A DNA stretch of 42,613 nucleotides, taken from positions 1 through 42,613 of the forward strand of contig CAKQOG010000020.1 in assembly GCA_934255485.1 (NCBI GenBank), read 5' to 3'. The notes under the pieces were generated by a model. That model was given only the letters and a program-made list of their open reading frames with translations, was not told the origin of the DNA and ran no database searches. Source of the DNA: an uncultured Prevotellamassilia sp. (GTDB lineage: Bacteria > Bacteroidota > Bacteroidia > Bacteroidales > Bacteroidaceae). A program made the position numbers and the translations under genes. Positions 33,775 to 42,405 of this stretch are shown piece by piece (positions within the stretch are counted from its first letter, which is position 1; every line of letters starts with the position of its first letter).

Positions 33775-33806
33775 CGGAGGCATAACGTTTTTTTGTTTTG
33801 CATCCG
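33775..33806 (+). promoter_or_regulatory. Hairpin in the pdxJ leader
   Basis: CGGAGGCATAAC (33775-33786) and GTTTTGCATCCG (33795-33806) pair at 10 of 12 positions around a GTTTTTTT loop. It lies 83 bp before the ATG. It matches no known riboswitch and has no downstream T-run. Confidence 0.3.
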
Positions 33807-33888
33807 TACTACTTTATCTAATTATGACACAAGCAAAAACTAACAAGCGCAAATTTACATTTTTCGTTTGAATAAACGATTATCAAAC

Positions 33889-34602
33889 ATGACAAAGTTA
33901 AGTGTAAACATTAACAAGGTGGCAACATTGCGTAATGCACGTGGCGGAAATAATCCCGATGTGTTGCGTGTTGCCTTAGATTGTGAACTATTTGGTGCAC
34001 AAGGAATAACGGTTCATCCGCGCCCAGATGAGCGACACATACGCCATCAAGACGTGTTGGATATTCGCCCCTTATTGACAACAGAATTTAATATGGAAGG
34101 CTATCCTAACGAGGATTTTTGCAACCTCGTGCTAAAGGTTGTTCCTAATCAAGTAACGTTGGTGCCTGATGCCCCAGACCAACTAACATCTAATCATGGT
34201 TGGAATACAAAGGAAAATGAAGAATTATTAAAGCCTATTGTGGCACGTTTTAAAGAAAAAGGCATTAGGGTAAGTATCTTCATTGACCCTAATAGCGAAA
34301 TGGCAGATTATGCAAAAAAAATTGGTGCTGACAGAGTAGAACTGTATACAGAACCTTATGCTGCAAATTATGCCATTGATAGAGAAAAAGCCATTAATCC
34401 ATTTGTTGAAACAGCCATGCATTGTCGCAATATTGGGTTGGGACTGAACGCTGGACACGACTTGAGTTTGCAAAACTTGGAATATTTTCATAAGCGCATT
34501 CCTTGGGTAGACGAGGTGAGTATTGGGCATGCTCTGATATGCGATGCTTTATACTTGGGACTAAAAGATACGATTCAAGCGTATTTAAAGTGCTTAGAAT
34601 AA
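33889..34602 (+). CDS. pdxJ: Pyridoxine 5'-phosphate synthase
   Basis: Starting at ATG 33889 the protein has 237 residues, beginning MTKLSVNINKVATLRNARGG, the usual PdxJ N-terminus. A TTG 21 bp upstream would add seven non-conserved residues. TVHPRPDERHI (41-51) with His43, Arg45 and His50 is the phosphate/substrate site, and GLNAGHDL near 190 with the C-terminal EVSIGHAL complete the TIM barrel. PdxJ condenses 1-deoxyxylulose-5-phosphate with 3-amino-2-oxopropyl phosphate to give pyridoxine 5'-phosphate (DXP-dependent vitamin B6 pathway). pdxA is not in the window. The DJ-1-like gene follows after 65 bp. Confidence 0.96.
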   Translation: MTKLSVNINKVATLRNARGGNNPDVLRVALDCELFGAQGITVHPRPDERHIRHQDVLDIRPLLTTEFNMEGYPNEDFCNLVLKVVPNQVTLVPDAPDQLTSNHGWNTKENEELLKPIVARFKEKGIRVSIFIDPNSEMADYAKKIGADRVELYTEPYAANYAIDREKAINPFVETAMHCRNIGLGLNAGHDLSLQNLEYFHKRIPWVDEVSIGHALICDALYLGLKDTIQAYLKCLE

Positions 34603-34667
34603 AAGCAAATATCGGTATTGTTGAGAATTTTATAAGTATTAAAGATTTATATTTGTTATCGAAGTAA

Positions 34668-35285
34668 ATGATTTATATATTTTTAGCCGATGGCTTTGAA
34701 GACATTGAAGCTATTGGAACTATTGATATTCTACGCCGCTGCGGATTGCAAGTACAGATTTTGAGCGTTACTGGTAAGCGTGTGGTAACAAGTGCTCGAG
34801 GCACAATTGTAAAAACAGATAGCTTGTTCAGAAAGAATCATCTTATTCATTGCGATGCTCTAATCTTGCCCGGTGGCTTAAAGGGGGCTGAAACAATGAA
34901 TAAGAACTCGGTCCTTCGTTTGGCAGTTTCGCAACAAGCACACGAAGGCACACTCATTGCAGCTATTTGTGCAGCTCCTATGGTGTTGGGCACTGCTGGT
35001 ATACTTAAAGGCCGTCATGCCACAATCTATCCTGGAATGGAAGAACATATAGAAGGTGCCATTGTTCACAGAGATGCCTATGTGGTAGAACATGATAATA
35101 TTATTACAGCAGCAGGACCTGCAGCAACAAGTTTGTTTGCTTTTGCCGTTGCACGTCGCTTGGTAAGCAATGTTGAGATTGTTGATCAGGTTGAAAGAGA
35201 CATGCTTTATACAGGCTTTGATGAGTCGGTAAATAGAGTGCTTAGATTTAATTCTCTTGGCGACGTATTGAACAAGCAAAAGTAA
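34668..35285 (+). CDS. DJ-1/PfpI family protein
   Basis: The 205-residue protein has the DJ-1 subgroup features: DGFEDIEAIGTIDILRRCG near the N-terminus with Glu14 matching the conserved Glu next to the active site, LILPGG (65-70), and the nucleophile elbow AAICAAPMVLG with Cys101. TIYPGMEEHI and ITAAGPAATSLFAFAVA follow as in DJ-1/YajL. Family members have been described as chaperones, redox sensors or deglycases; the deglycase activity is disputed. A box TATATTTG at 34648-34655 could be its own promoter, with a very short leader, or it may be co-transcribed with pdxJ. It is about 15-20 residues longer than YajL at the C-terminus. Confidence 0.9.
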   Translation: MIYIFLADGFEDIEAIGTIDILRRCGLQVQILSVTGKRVVTSARGTIVKTDSLFRKNHLIHCDALILPGGLKGAETMNKNSVLRLAVSQQAHEGTLIAAICAAPMVLGTAGILKGRHATIYPGMEEHIEGAIVHRDAYVVEHDNIITAAGPAATSLFAFAVARRLVSNVEIVDQVERDMLYTGFDESVNRVLRFNSLGDVLNKQK

Positions 35286-35357
35286 AAAGAAAAGAATTGC
35301 TTCTTTGTTCTTTATGGCTTGGCATAAGGTTCTTTACTGTATTGGATTTGCATTTAT

Positions 35358-37457
35358 ATGATTAATCCGTTACAAACAGATATTACATATTTGAAAGGGG
35401 TAGGTCCCTTAAGAGCAAAAGTGTTGGGTGAGGATTTAGGTATCTTCACCCTTCGTGATATGTTATATAATTTCCCCTATAAGTATATAGATAGGAGTGT
35501 AATTCATCGTATATGCGACCTTGTGGAGGGAATGCCTTATGTATTGCTAAAAGGACAGATTGTTGCTAAAAATATTGAGGGCAGCGGACGTAGAGAGCGT
35601 TTAGTTGCAACGTTTTCGGATGGTACGGGCTATGTAGACTTGGTATGGTTTAATTACATAAAGTCTTTTGATAAGAAGATTCAGTATAATCGTATCTATA
35701 TATTGTTGGGGAAACCTAATAATTTTAAAGGGCGTTATAGCATTGCACATCCTGAACTCGAAGATGCTGAGCTGGCACAGAATGAACCATTGACAATGCA
35801 ACCTCACTATCATACGTCTGAACGTATGAAAAAGCAAGGATTTACCTCGCGAACGATAGAGGAATTGGTAAAGAAAGCATTCGAAATGTTGAAGGGGAAG
35901 GATATTCCAGAATCTCTTCCTACTTACATAAAGAGACGCTATAACCTGCTATCGCTTGATGAAGCTTTACATAAAATTCATCACCCGAAACAAGCTATAG
36001 ATTTGCCCGAGGCTACAAGACGCTTGAAATTTGAGGAACTATTTTATCTTCAACTTGACATATTGCGCTATACTCAAAATCGCAAAATGTGTTATGAGGG
36101 TTATGTGTTTAAGCGTGTGGGTAAACTCTTTATGGACTTTTACAATAACTATTTGCCTTTTGAACTCACCAATGCCCAAAAGCGTGTGATAAAGGAAGTA
36201 AGGAGAGACGTTTCTACTGGCAGACAAATGAATCGCTTGTTACAAGGTGATGTGGGAAGTGGAAAGACAATGGTAGCATTGCTTTGTAGTTTGTTGGCAT
36301 TAGATAATGGCTTTCAGGCATGCATTATGGCACCCACCGAGATTTTGGCAGAACAACACTATCAGTCGATAAGTGCTTATATTGAGCATATGTCTATTCG
36401 TGTTGAACTTCTAACTGGAAGTATTAAGGGCAAATGTCGTAAAGAGGTTCTGCAAGGAGTGAAAGATGGAACCATACAGGTGTTAGTGGGTACGCATGCT
36501 CTGATTGAACCAACAGTAGAATTTTGCAACTTAGGACTTGTGGTTATTGATGAACAACATAGATTTGGCGTTAAACAACGTGCTATGTTGTGGAATAAAA
36601 ACACATGCCCCCCACATATATTAGTAATGACTGCTACTCCTATACCACGAACACTTGCAATGACTGTTTATGGCGATTTGGATGTGAGCGTGATAGATGA
36701 ATTGCCTCCAGGAAGAAAGCCTATACAAACACTTCATTATAGACAGATGGATCGTGGTAAACTTTATCAAGGCATTGACTATCAGTTGCGTTTGGGCAGG
36801 CAGGTTTATGTGGTATATCCTTTGATTAAAGAGAATGAAAAACTCGATTTAAAGGATCTTGAAACAGGATACAACCAACTTGTAGACGTATTTAAAAACT
36901 ACAAGGTGGGAATGGTTCATGGAAAGATGAAACCTGCAGATAAAGAGGCTGCAATGAACCTATTTAAAGAAGGTAAAACGCATATATTGGTGTCTACTAC
37001 AGTGATTGAGGTGGGTGTGAATGTACCTAATGCTTCGGTAATGGTTATTGAAAATGCCGAACGCTTTGGATTGGCACAATTGCATCAGTTGAGAGGACGT
37101 GTGGGGCGTGGTGCCGAACAATCTTATTGCATTTTGATGACAAAAGACAAACTTTCTGAAACTTCGTACCGTCGTATGCGCATTATGGTTGATAGCACCG
37201 ATGGCTTTGTGATAGCTGAGGAAGATATGAAACTACGTGGGCCTGGCGACTTAGAAGGTACTGCACAAAGTGGTATGCCATTTGACTTGAAAATAGCCAA
37301 TATAGTTAAGGATAAAGAATTGCTTGAGATTGCTCGCGAGGCTGCAAAAGATGTGCTTGATAATGACCCTCAACAAAAGTTGCCACAAAATGATATAATA
37401 TGGGAGCAGTTGCAAATGCTAAAAAAGAATATGATTAACTTTTCTGCTATTTCATAA
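35358..37457 (+). CDS. recG: ATP-dependent DNA helicase RecG
   Basis: The 699-residue protein has an N-terminal wedge/OB-fold domain (about 55-150), then superfamily 2 helicase domains: LTNAQKRVIKEV (Q-like motif), Walker A GDVGSGKT (297-304), MAPTEILAEQH (motif Ia), DEQH in VIDEQHRFG (398-401), TATPIPRT (motif III), and STTVIEVGVNVPNA, QLHQLRGRVGRG (motifs V and VI). The C-terminal part includes the DGFVIAEEDMKLRGPGD stretch typical of RecG. It reverses stalled forks and processes branched DNA. The length is normal. The following transporter gene begins 3 bp after its stop, so these two are probably translated from one message. Confidence 0.97.
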   Translation: MINPLQTDITYLKGVGPLRAKVLGEDLGIFTLRDMLYNFPYKYIDRSVIHRICDLVEGMPYVLLKGQIVAKNIEGSGRRERLVATFSDGTGYVDLVWFNYIKSFDKKIQYNRIYILLGKPNNFKGRYSIAHPELEDAELAQNEPLTMQPHYHTSERMKKQGFTSRTIEELVKKAFEMLKGKDIPESLPTYIKRRYNLLSLDEALHKIHHPKQAIDLPEATRRLKFEELFYLQLDILRYTQNRKMCYEGYVFKRVGKLFMDFYNNYLPFELTNAQKRVIKEVRRDVSTGRQMNRLLQGDVGSGKTMVALLCSLLALDNGFQACIMAPTEILAEQHYQSISAYIEHMSIRVELLTGSIKGKCRKEVLQGVKDGTIQVLVGTHALIEPTVEFCNLGLVVIDEQHRFGVKQRAMLWNKNTCPPHILVMTATPIPRTLAMTVYGDLDVSVIDELPPGRKPIQTLHYRQMDRGKLYQGIDYQLRLGRQVYVVYPLIKENEKLDLKDLETGYNQLVDVFKNYKVGMVHGKMKPADKEAAMNLFKEGKTHILVSTTVIEVGVNVPNASVMVIENAERFGLAQLHQLRGRVGRGAEQSYCILMTKDKLSETSYRRMRIMVDSTDGFVIAEEDMKLRGPGDLEGTAQSGMPFDLKIANIVKDKELLEIAREAAKDVLDNDPQQKLPQNDIIWEQLQMLKKNMINFSAIS

Positions 37458-37460
37458 GAA

Positions 37461-38453
37461 ATGATGAAAGATTTTAGTGATTTTAATATGTGTAAGGCAA
37501 CCAAACAATTCCTAAAGAATTGGACATTACCTATTGCTATATGTTCTGGCGTTGTGGCTTATCTAATATATGCTCATCTGCCTGTATTTGATTTTACAAG
37601 ACCTTATGCTTTTAAGGTTGTAGCTTTTGTGCAACCAATTCTTATTTTTATAATGCTATTCTTGTCTTTTTGTAAGATAGATATACGCACATTGCGCCCA
37701 AGAATTACGCATTTATGGCTATTGCTTATACAAAGTGTGACATTTGTTGCAATGTGCACCATATTGCACTTCTTTCCGTCTATACATTCAAAGGTGTTGA
37801 TAGAGGCTGCGATGTTGTGTATGATTTGTCCTACAGCAACTTCAGCATCTGTTGTTACACAAAAACTTCAAGGGGATAGTGCTGATATTATCATGTATAC
37901 ATTGCTCATTAATTTGGTTGTAGCAATATTATTTCCCTTGTGTGTCCCATTGGTATATCTTCATGGAGGGCATAACTTTACAACTTCCTTTATGCTTATA
38001 ATGGTTAAGGTATTCCCGATGCTTATTTGCCCATTAATTGCTGCTCAACTTGTAAGATGGTTGTTGCCTCGTTTTCATCAGTACTTGTTGTCATTCCACG
38101 ATTTAGCATTTTATATATGGGCCGTATCATTAGGCTTAGCTATTGCTGTTACAACGCGTAGTATTGTACATACCAATCACTCTATAAGTGAACTAATAGG
38201 CATTGCTATTGTCTCTTTGTTTTGCTGCATTTTGCAATTTGCCTTAGGACGTATGATAGGCAGACAATATAAGTTGCCAATAAGTACATGTCAAGCATTG
38301 GGACAGAAAAACACTGTGGTTGCTATATGGATGGGGTATACGTTTTTAAATCCAATTACCTCGATAGCAGGTGGTTTCTATAGTATATGGCACAATTTAT
38401 ATAACACTTACCAACTACGAAAACAAGCGAAAATAGAAAGCAAGAAAGAGTAA
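37461..38453 (+). CDS. BASS-like (bile acid:sodium symporter family) membrane transporter
   Basis: The 330-residue protein is strongly hydrophobic with about nine or ten predicted membrane helices. Its layout, including CPTATSASVVTQKLQGD in the middle and ALGQKNTVVAIWMGYTFLNPITSIAGGFYSIWHN near the end, resembles the Bacteroidetes members of the BASS/arsenite-permease-like fold, where such motifs form the discontinuous crossing helices. The substrate is unknown; organic anions such as bile acids or pantoate are typical for the superfamily. ATG 37461 and the next codon ATG (37464) are both possible starts. It begins 3 bp after recG, an arrangement that suggests co-translation but no clear functional link. 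The C-terminus is a basic cytosolic tail. Confidence 0.75.
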   Translation: MMKDFSDFNMCKATKQFLKNWTLPIAICSGVVAYLIYAHLPVFDFTRPYAFKVVAFVQPILIFIMLFLSFCKIDIRTLRPRITHLWLLLIQSVTFVAMCTILHFFPSIHSKVLIEAAMLCMICPTATSASVVTQKLQGDSADIIMYTLLINLVVAILFPLCVPLVYLHGGHNFTTSFMLIMVKVFPMLICPLIAAQLVRWLLPRFHQYLLSFHDLAFYIWAVSLGLAIAVTTRSIVHTNHSISELIGIAIVSLFCCILQFALGRMIGRQYKLPISTCQALGQKNTVVAIWMGYTFLNPITSIAGGFYSIWHNLYNTYQLRKQAKIESKKE

Positions 38454-38554
38454 CTGCTTAAAAATCATAAAAATAGCTTACTTGATGTGGGTATGCATAC
38501 ATACTAAACATCAAAAAAACTTAATTTATTTGTAATAGAAATTTAACAAAACGC

Positions 38555-38585
38555 TTTGTGTTTCGCTTACCAAGTACTAATTTTG
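38555..38585 (+). promoter_or_regulatory. Consensus Bacteroidetes promoter of the phosphate transporter gene
   Basis: TTTG (38555-38558), a 19-nt spacer, then TAATTTTG (38578-38585): an exact match to the TTTG-N19-TAnnTTTG consensus of the primary sigma factor in Bacteroidetes. Transcription should begin near 38592, giving a leader of about 22 nt. Confidence 0.8.
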
Positions 38586-38613
38586 CAGCATAACACTATA
38601 GAACCCACTTTAT

Positions 38614-40863
38614 ATGGATTTTTTCTATCTTGGAATATTACTATTCCTATTTGTTTTGGCCACGTTCGACTTGTCTGTAGGTGTGGCAAATGATGCGGTG
38701 AACTTTTTGAGTCCAGCGGTAGGAGCTAAAGCCGCAAAATTCCGTTCAATTCTTGTTGTTGCAGCTATTGGTATATTTGTAGGTGCAAGCACTTCGAGTG
38801 GTATGATGGATATAGCACGCCATGGTGTGTTAAATCCAAACTACTATACGCTCAATGATGTGATGTGCATATTCTTAGGTGTTGCCGCAACAGATGTTAT
38901 TTTGCTTGACATCTTCAATACGTTAGGCATGCCAACTTCTACAACTGTTTCTATGGTTTTTGGCTTGTTAGGCGGTAGTACAGCTTTGGCTTTCTCTAAG
39001 ATTATTAGTGATGGACATACTTATGCACAGTTAATCAATACAGACAAGGCGCTGAGTGTGATTATTGGCATATTCTTGTCTGTTGCCATTGCTTTTGTGT
39101 TTGGCTTAATTGTTATGTGGATTACGCGTGTAGTCTTTACATTCCACTACAAGAAGCATTTGCGTTATAGCATAGCTTTTTTTGGCGGATTAAGCATCAC
39201 ATCTATATTTTATTTCCTTTTAGTAAGCGGATTGCGTACGAGCCCAATGCTTGCTTATATAGGATGGACGCCTGAATGGATAGATGCGCATAAGGCTAAC
39301 ATATTGCTAATAAGCTTTTGCTCGTTTACCGTTTTAATGGAAATACTGCATTTGCTAAAGGTTAATATCTTCCGAATTGTAGTATTGTTCGGAACCTTTG
39401 CTTTAGCTATGGCATTTGCGGGAAACGACTTAGTCAATTTTATAGGTACCCCTTTGGCAGGCCTTGAGTCTTTTATAGATTTCACTAACAATGGTAGCGG
39501 ATATACACCAGATAACTATATTGTAAGTGTACTTGCTGGCGAAAGTCATTTGCCATATAAGCACGTGTTTTTAATAGGTGCTGGTGTTATTATGACTATA
39601 GCTATAAGCACTTCTAAAAAGGCACATAAGGTAGTAGAAACAACCGTAAACCTGTCAAGACAAGACGAGGGAGAAGAAGTATTTTCTTCATCACGCTTAG
39701 CGCGTCGCACTGTTAGAGCTGTATTGAACACAACAAATGTAGTGTCAAAGTACGTACCTCAATGTGTTTCAGAATGGATTAATACACGTTTTAATCAAGA
39801 TGGTGTAATACTCGAAGAAGGTGCAGCATTCGATCAAGTACGTGCTGCAGTCAATTTGGTATTAGCAGGCTTGCTTATTGTTGTAGGTACCACCTTACAA
39901 CTTCCCTTGTCTACCACCTATGTAGCGTTTATGGTGGCTATGGGTTCGTCTTTAGCTGATAGAGCTTGGGGACGCGAAACTGCTGTTTACCGTATTACGG
40001 GTGTTATAACAGTGATTGGTGGATGGTTTATTACGGCTGGAGCTGCATTTATAGTAAGTTTCTTAATTGCTACAATTAACCATTGGGGAGGCTTTATAGC
40101 CATGATTGTAGTGATGTGTGTGGTAGCTTTGGTGGTAATAAATAACAATCGTAAATTTAAGAACAAGCAAGAGCAAGACAATGTGGACTTGCTATTCCGT
40201 CAGTTGGTTCGTAGCCACGATAAGGCCGAAACTTGGCAATTGCTTCTTGAGCACGTTCGTCGTACACAAAGCAGTGTGTTAGATTTTACACGAGCTACTT
40301 TCCGCAACATTACGCAAGGTTTGATGCACGAGAATATGCGCCAATTGCGTACAGCTTCTCACGATATAGAAAATGAGAAAAGTACATGGAAACGCTATCG
40401 TCGTAAGGAAATTCTTGGTATGCGTAAGATAGACTATCTTATAGCTGTAGAAAAGAATACTTGGTTTCACTTGGGATGTAATAATGCCACACAGATTATA
40501 TATGGCCTAAAGCGTATGCTCGAACCATGTGTGGAGCATGTAGATAACAATTTTAATCCATTGCCTCAAAACTATATAGATGAGTTTATCCCTATTTGCA
40601 ACGATGTAGACTCGTTCTTAGAGGGTGCACAACGTATGATTTCTTCTGGAAACTTCGAAGGGGTAGACGAGTTGTTGGTAGAAGGTAACGCCATAAAGAG
40701 TAGAATATCGCAAATTCGTCATGCACAGCAAGACCGTATGCAACGCGAAAATTCTAATATAAAGGTAGCATTGCTTTACCTTTCAACCTTGCAAGAAACG
40801 CAAGAACTTATGTCGGCATCTCGACACATATTGCGTGCAAGCAAGCGCTTCCAAACGCAATGA
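38614..40863 (+). CDS. PiT family inorganic phosphate transporter with PhoU-like C-terminal region
   Basis: The 749-residue protein carries the two PiT signature half-sites: GVANDAVNFLSPAVG (Asn26, Asp27) and FAGNDLVNFIGTPLAG (Asn271, Asp272), in inverted-repeat halves with about ten to twelve membrane helices up to residue 510. TTYVAFMVAMGSSLADRAWG lies in the second half. The last 230 residues are soluble, charged and helical, with the look of a PhoU/DUF47-like domain (DNVDLLFRQLVRSHDKAETW and later long helices). PiT transporters take up phosphate with a cation; PhoU-like parts usually regulate uptake, and in many bacteria they are a separate gene next to pit. The gene has its own consensus promoter and ends at a bidirectional terminator. 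Confidence 0.92.
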   Translation: MDFFYLGILLFLFVLATFDLSVGVANDAVNFLSPAVGAKAAKFRSILVVAAIGIFVGASTSSGMMDIARHGVLNPNYYTLNDVMCIFLGVAATDVILLDIFNTLGMPTSTTVSMVFGLLGGSTALAFSKIISDGHTYAQLINTDKALSVIIGIFLSVAIAFVFGLIVMWITRVVFTFHYKKHLRYSIAFFGGLSITSIFYFLLVSGLRTSPMLAYIGWTPEWIDAHKANILLISFCSFTVLMEILHLLKVNIFRIVVLFGTFALAMAFAGNDLVNFIGTPLAGLESFIDFTNNGSGYTPDNYIVSVLAGESHLPYKHVFLIGAGVIMTIAISTSKKAHKVVETTVNLSRQDEGEEVFSSSRLARRTVRAVLNTTNVVSKYVPQCVSEWINTRFNQDGVILEEGAAFDQVRAAVNLVLAGLLIVVGTTLQLPLSTTYVAFMVAMGSSLADRAWGRETAVYRITGVITVIGGWFITAGAAFIVSFLIATINHWGGFIAMIVVMCVVALVVINNNRKFKNKQEQDNVDLLFRQLVRSHDKAETWQLLLEHVRRTQSSVLDFTRATFRNITQGLMHENMRQLRTASHDIENEKSTWKRYRRKEILGMRKIDYLIAVEKNTWFHLGCNNATQIIYGLKRMLEPCVEHVDNNFNPLPQNYIDEFIPICNDVDSFLEGAQRMISSGNFEGVDELLVEGNAIKSRISQIRHAQQDRMQRENSNIKVALLYLSTLQETQELMSASRHILRASKRFQTQ

Positions 40864-40880
40864 TAAATTGAAATACAAAT

Positions 40881-40929
40881 ACAAAATAAACTCCAAGAAG
40901 TAGTTATCTACTCTTGGAGTTTATTTTGT
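40881..40929. terminator. Bidirectional terminator between the phosphate transporter and GIN lipoprotein genes
   Basis: The 23-nt arm 40881-40903 pairs with 40908-40929 with only one bulged base, around a 4-nt loop. The outer ends are AC AAAATAAA and TTTATTTTGT, giving T-rich tails in both directions for the convergent genes. Confidence 0.9.
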
Positions 40930-40967
40930 TTCAATATGTAGTAGCACACTATATATGTGCGTTCTCA

Positions 40968-41825
40968 TTATCTTGGTGCTTTCACACTTGCGCCAGTTGA
41001 TTTGTCTATTATAATGTTGCCTTTGTTAAAAACATTGGAAACATTAACGCTTGAGGCGGTGCTTGCATCAATTCTTATTTGTTCTACTTTGCCGTAAGAG
41101 AATGTGGCATGTGCAGACGAAGAAGCATCAATATCAAGTAGTGAGGTGCTTATGTTATTGATAGAACACTTGCTTGCACTCGATACATCAACTTCTGTTT
41201 TTTGGCTAACCATTAATGTTCCGCCTTTGATGCTTGCTCCACTACTAGTTTCTATGTCAGCTTCTTTTGCAGAAACATTATTGTTCCATGAGATAGAACT
41301 TCCAGAACTTGCTTCCATTTCGAGTTTGCCGTCTATAGTTACATTTTTGTTTATCTTAATGCTTCCACCAGAACTTGCCTCTAACTCGAAATTGCCCTTA
41401 ACTGAAATATCGCCCTCGATGCTGATGCTTGCTCCTGCATCTGCTTCAATAGAATTTGCAATAGGACCATGAACAATCACCATAGGACGACCATTTCTCT
41501 TAATCTCTTTTGCGTTTTTGAAGTAAATTTTTAACTTGTTACCGCTTACTTCTGTCTTTAGCTGATTAATATTGTATGCGTCAAGGTTTATTTCAACATA
41601 GGGTTTCGCTGTTGTAGGATAGTAAACCACATCTATGCCAGTAGATACATCTATGGCATTAAAAGAACCAATCTTTCTTGTTTCGCTTGTTATCTGATCG
41701 TTGTTCGTTATGTTATACTTGTTGCTATTTGTATTGCTATTGTTCATAGTTACATTAGTAGAGCAAGCATTTAGTGACATTACGAGCAGTGTGCCGATGC
41801 TTAATATTTTTACATTTGATTTCAT
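40968..41825 (-). CDS. GIN domain (DUF2807) lipoprotein
   Basis: The 285-residue protein starts with a lipoprotein signal peptide ending LNAC, Cys21 being the lipid site. An Asn/Thr/Ser-rich linker follows (about 22-45). The head GIN (DUF2807) domain begins near IGSFNAIDVSTGIDVVYYPT, the classic opening. From about residue 125 a ladder of eight (A/D/E)xSSGxS-like rungs recurs every 20-22 residues, consistent with a right-handed beta-helix. Such proteins are often labelled putative auto-transporter adhesins, but their real role is unknown. Location is the outer membrane or periplasmic face. A good minus-strand promoter (41993-42023) lies about 160 nt upstream of the ATG, so the leader is long. 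It is convergent with the phosphate transporter gene. Confidence 0.88.
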   Translation of the reverse strand: MKSNVKILSIGTLLVMSLNACSTNVTMNNSNTNSNKYNITNNDQITSETRKIGSFNAIDVSTGIDVVYYPTTAKPYVEINLDAYNINQLKTEVSGNKLKIYFKNAKEIKRNGRPMVIVHGPIANSIEADAGASISIEGDISVKGNFELEASSGGSIKINKNVTIDGKLEMEASSGSSISWNNNVSAKEADIETSSGASIKGGTLMVSQKTEVDVSSASKCSINNISTSLLDIDASSSAHATFSYGKVEQIRIDASTASSVNVSNVFNKGNIIIDKSTGASVKAPR

Positions 41826-41992
41826 AATATCCAGTTTTTATGATGTGTTTATTTATAGTACATTATTCGTAATAAATAAATTGATTTTCTGTTAGTTGGG
41901 TTATTAATTTAGGGTTATAATGCGCTTTGCATTTATCAAAGTATATCGATGTATAAGGGTTCTATGTATTGTGTTTTGTATTTTAAATATCG

Positions 41993-42023
41993 CAAAGTTA
42001 TTAAAAACTGAAGATATGTGCAA
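41993..42023 (-). promoter_or_regulatory. Promoter of the GIN lipoprotein gene
   Basis: On the minus strand TTG (42023-42021), a 20-nt spacer, then TAACTTTG (42000-41993) closely match the Bacteroidetes promoter consensus. The predicted start near 41987 gives a leader of about 160 nt. Confidence 0.6.
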
Positions 42024-42063
42024 TCTTTTTATTTATTTTCGTTAGTTTATTTGATTGCACCAA

Positions 42064-42246
42064 CTACGCTTGTGCAAACGTTGCTAATAGATTAAGGCTA
42101 AAAACTAAATCAGTAAGCTGTTGTATATCTAAGACCTTAATACCAAGGTATAGTTTTTCTGATATTTTCCTCAATTTTTGTGGAATAATAAAGAAAATGG
42201 ATTGTTTAAAAAGTTTTTTAGAAAGCTTAAAGTAGCCAGTTAACAT
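42064..42246 (-). pseudogene. Possible C-terminal remnant of a Rpn/PD-(D/E)XK (DUF4351-like) protein
   Basis: The 60-residue frame reads LRKISEKLYLGIKVLDIQQL followed by TDLVFSLNLLATFAQA. That pattern (hydrophobic helix, then ...L...QLxxL...L) resembles the DUF4351 tail of Rpn-type recombination-promoting nucleases. An in-frame stop lies four codons before the ATG, and no nuclease domain is present. It may be a decayed end of such a gene or just an open frame in AT-rich DNA. Confidence 0.2.
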
Positions 42247-42405
42247 TCGTAAACTTCATTAAGAGCCACTCAGCAAAAAATATTTTGCACAACTCAAAAC
42301 AACGAATTTTTGCTTACTTTTTACAACTTACTGAATATCAATGAGTTATATCCTTGCAATATAAAAATACATAGCCAATTATCCTTATAAAGGCTTTCTT
42401 ATGGC

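Noticed and set aside
33775..33806. TPP- or PLP-type riboswitch before pdxJ
   Set aside because: The hairpin is single, imperfect and lacks any conserved riboswitch core; only a simple leader stem can be supported.
34878..35279. 133-codon minus-strand frame inside the DJ-1-like gene
   Set aside because: It is covered by the conserved DJ-1 coding sequence, and its Cys-rich composition is typical for antisense of this codon usage.
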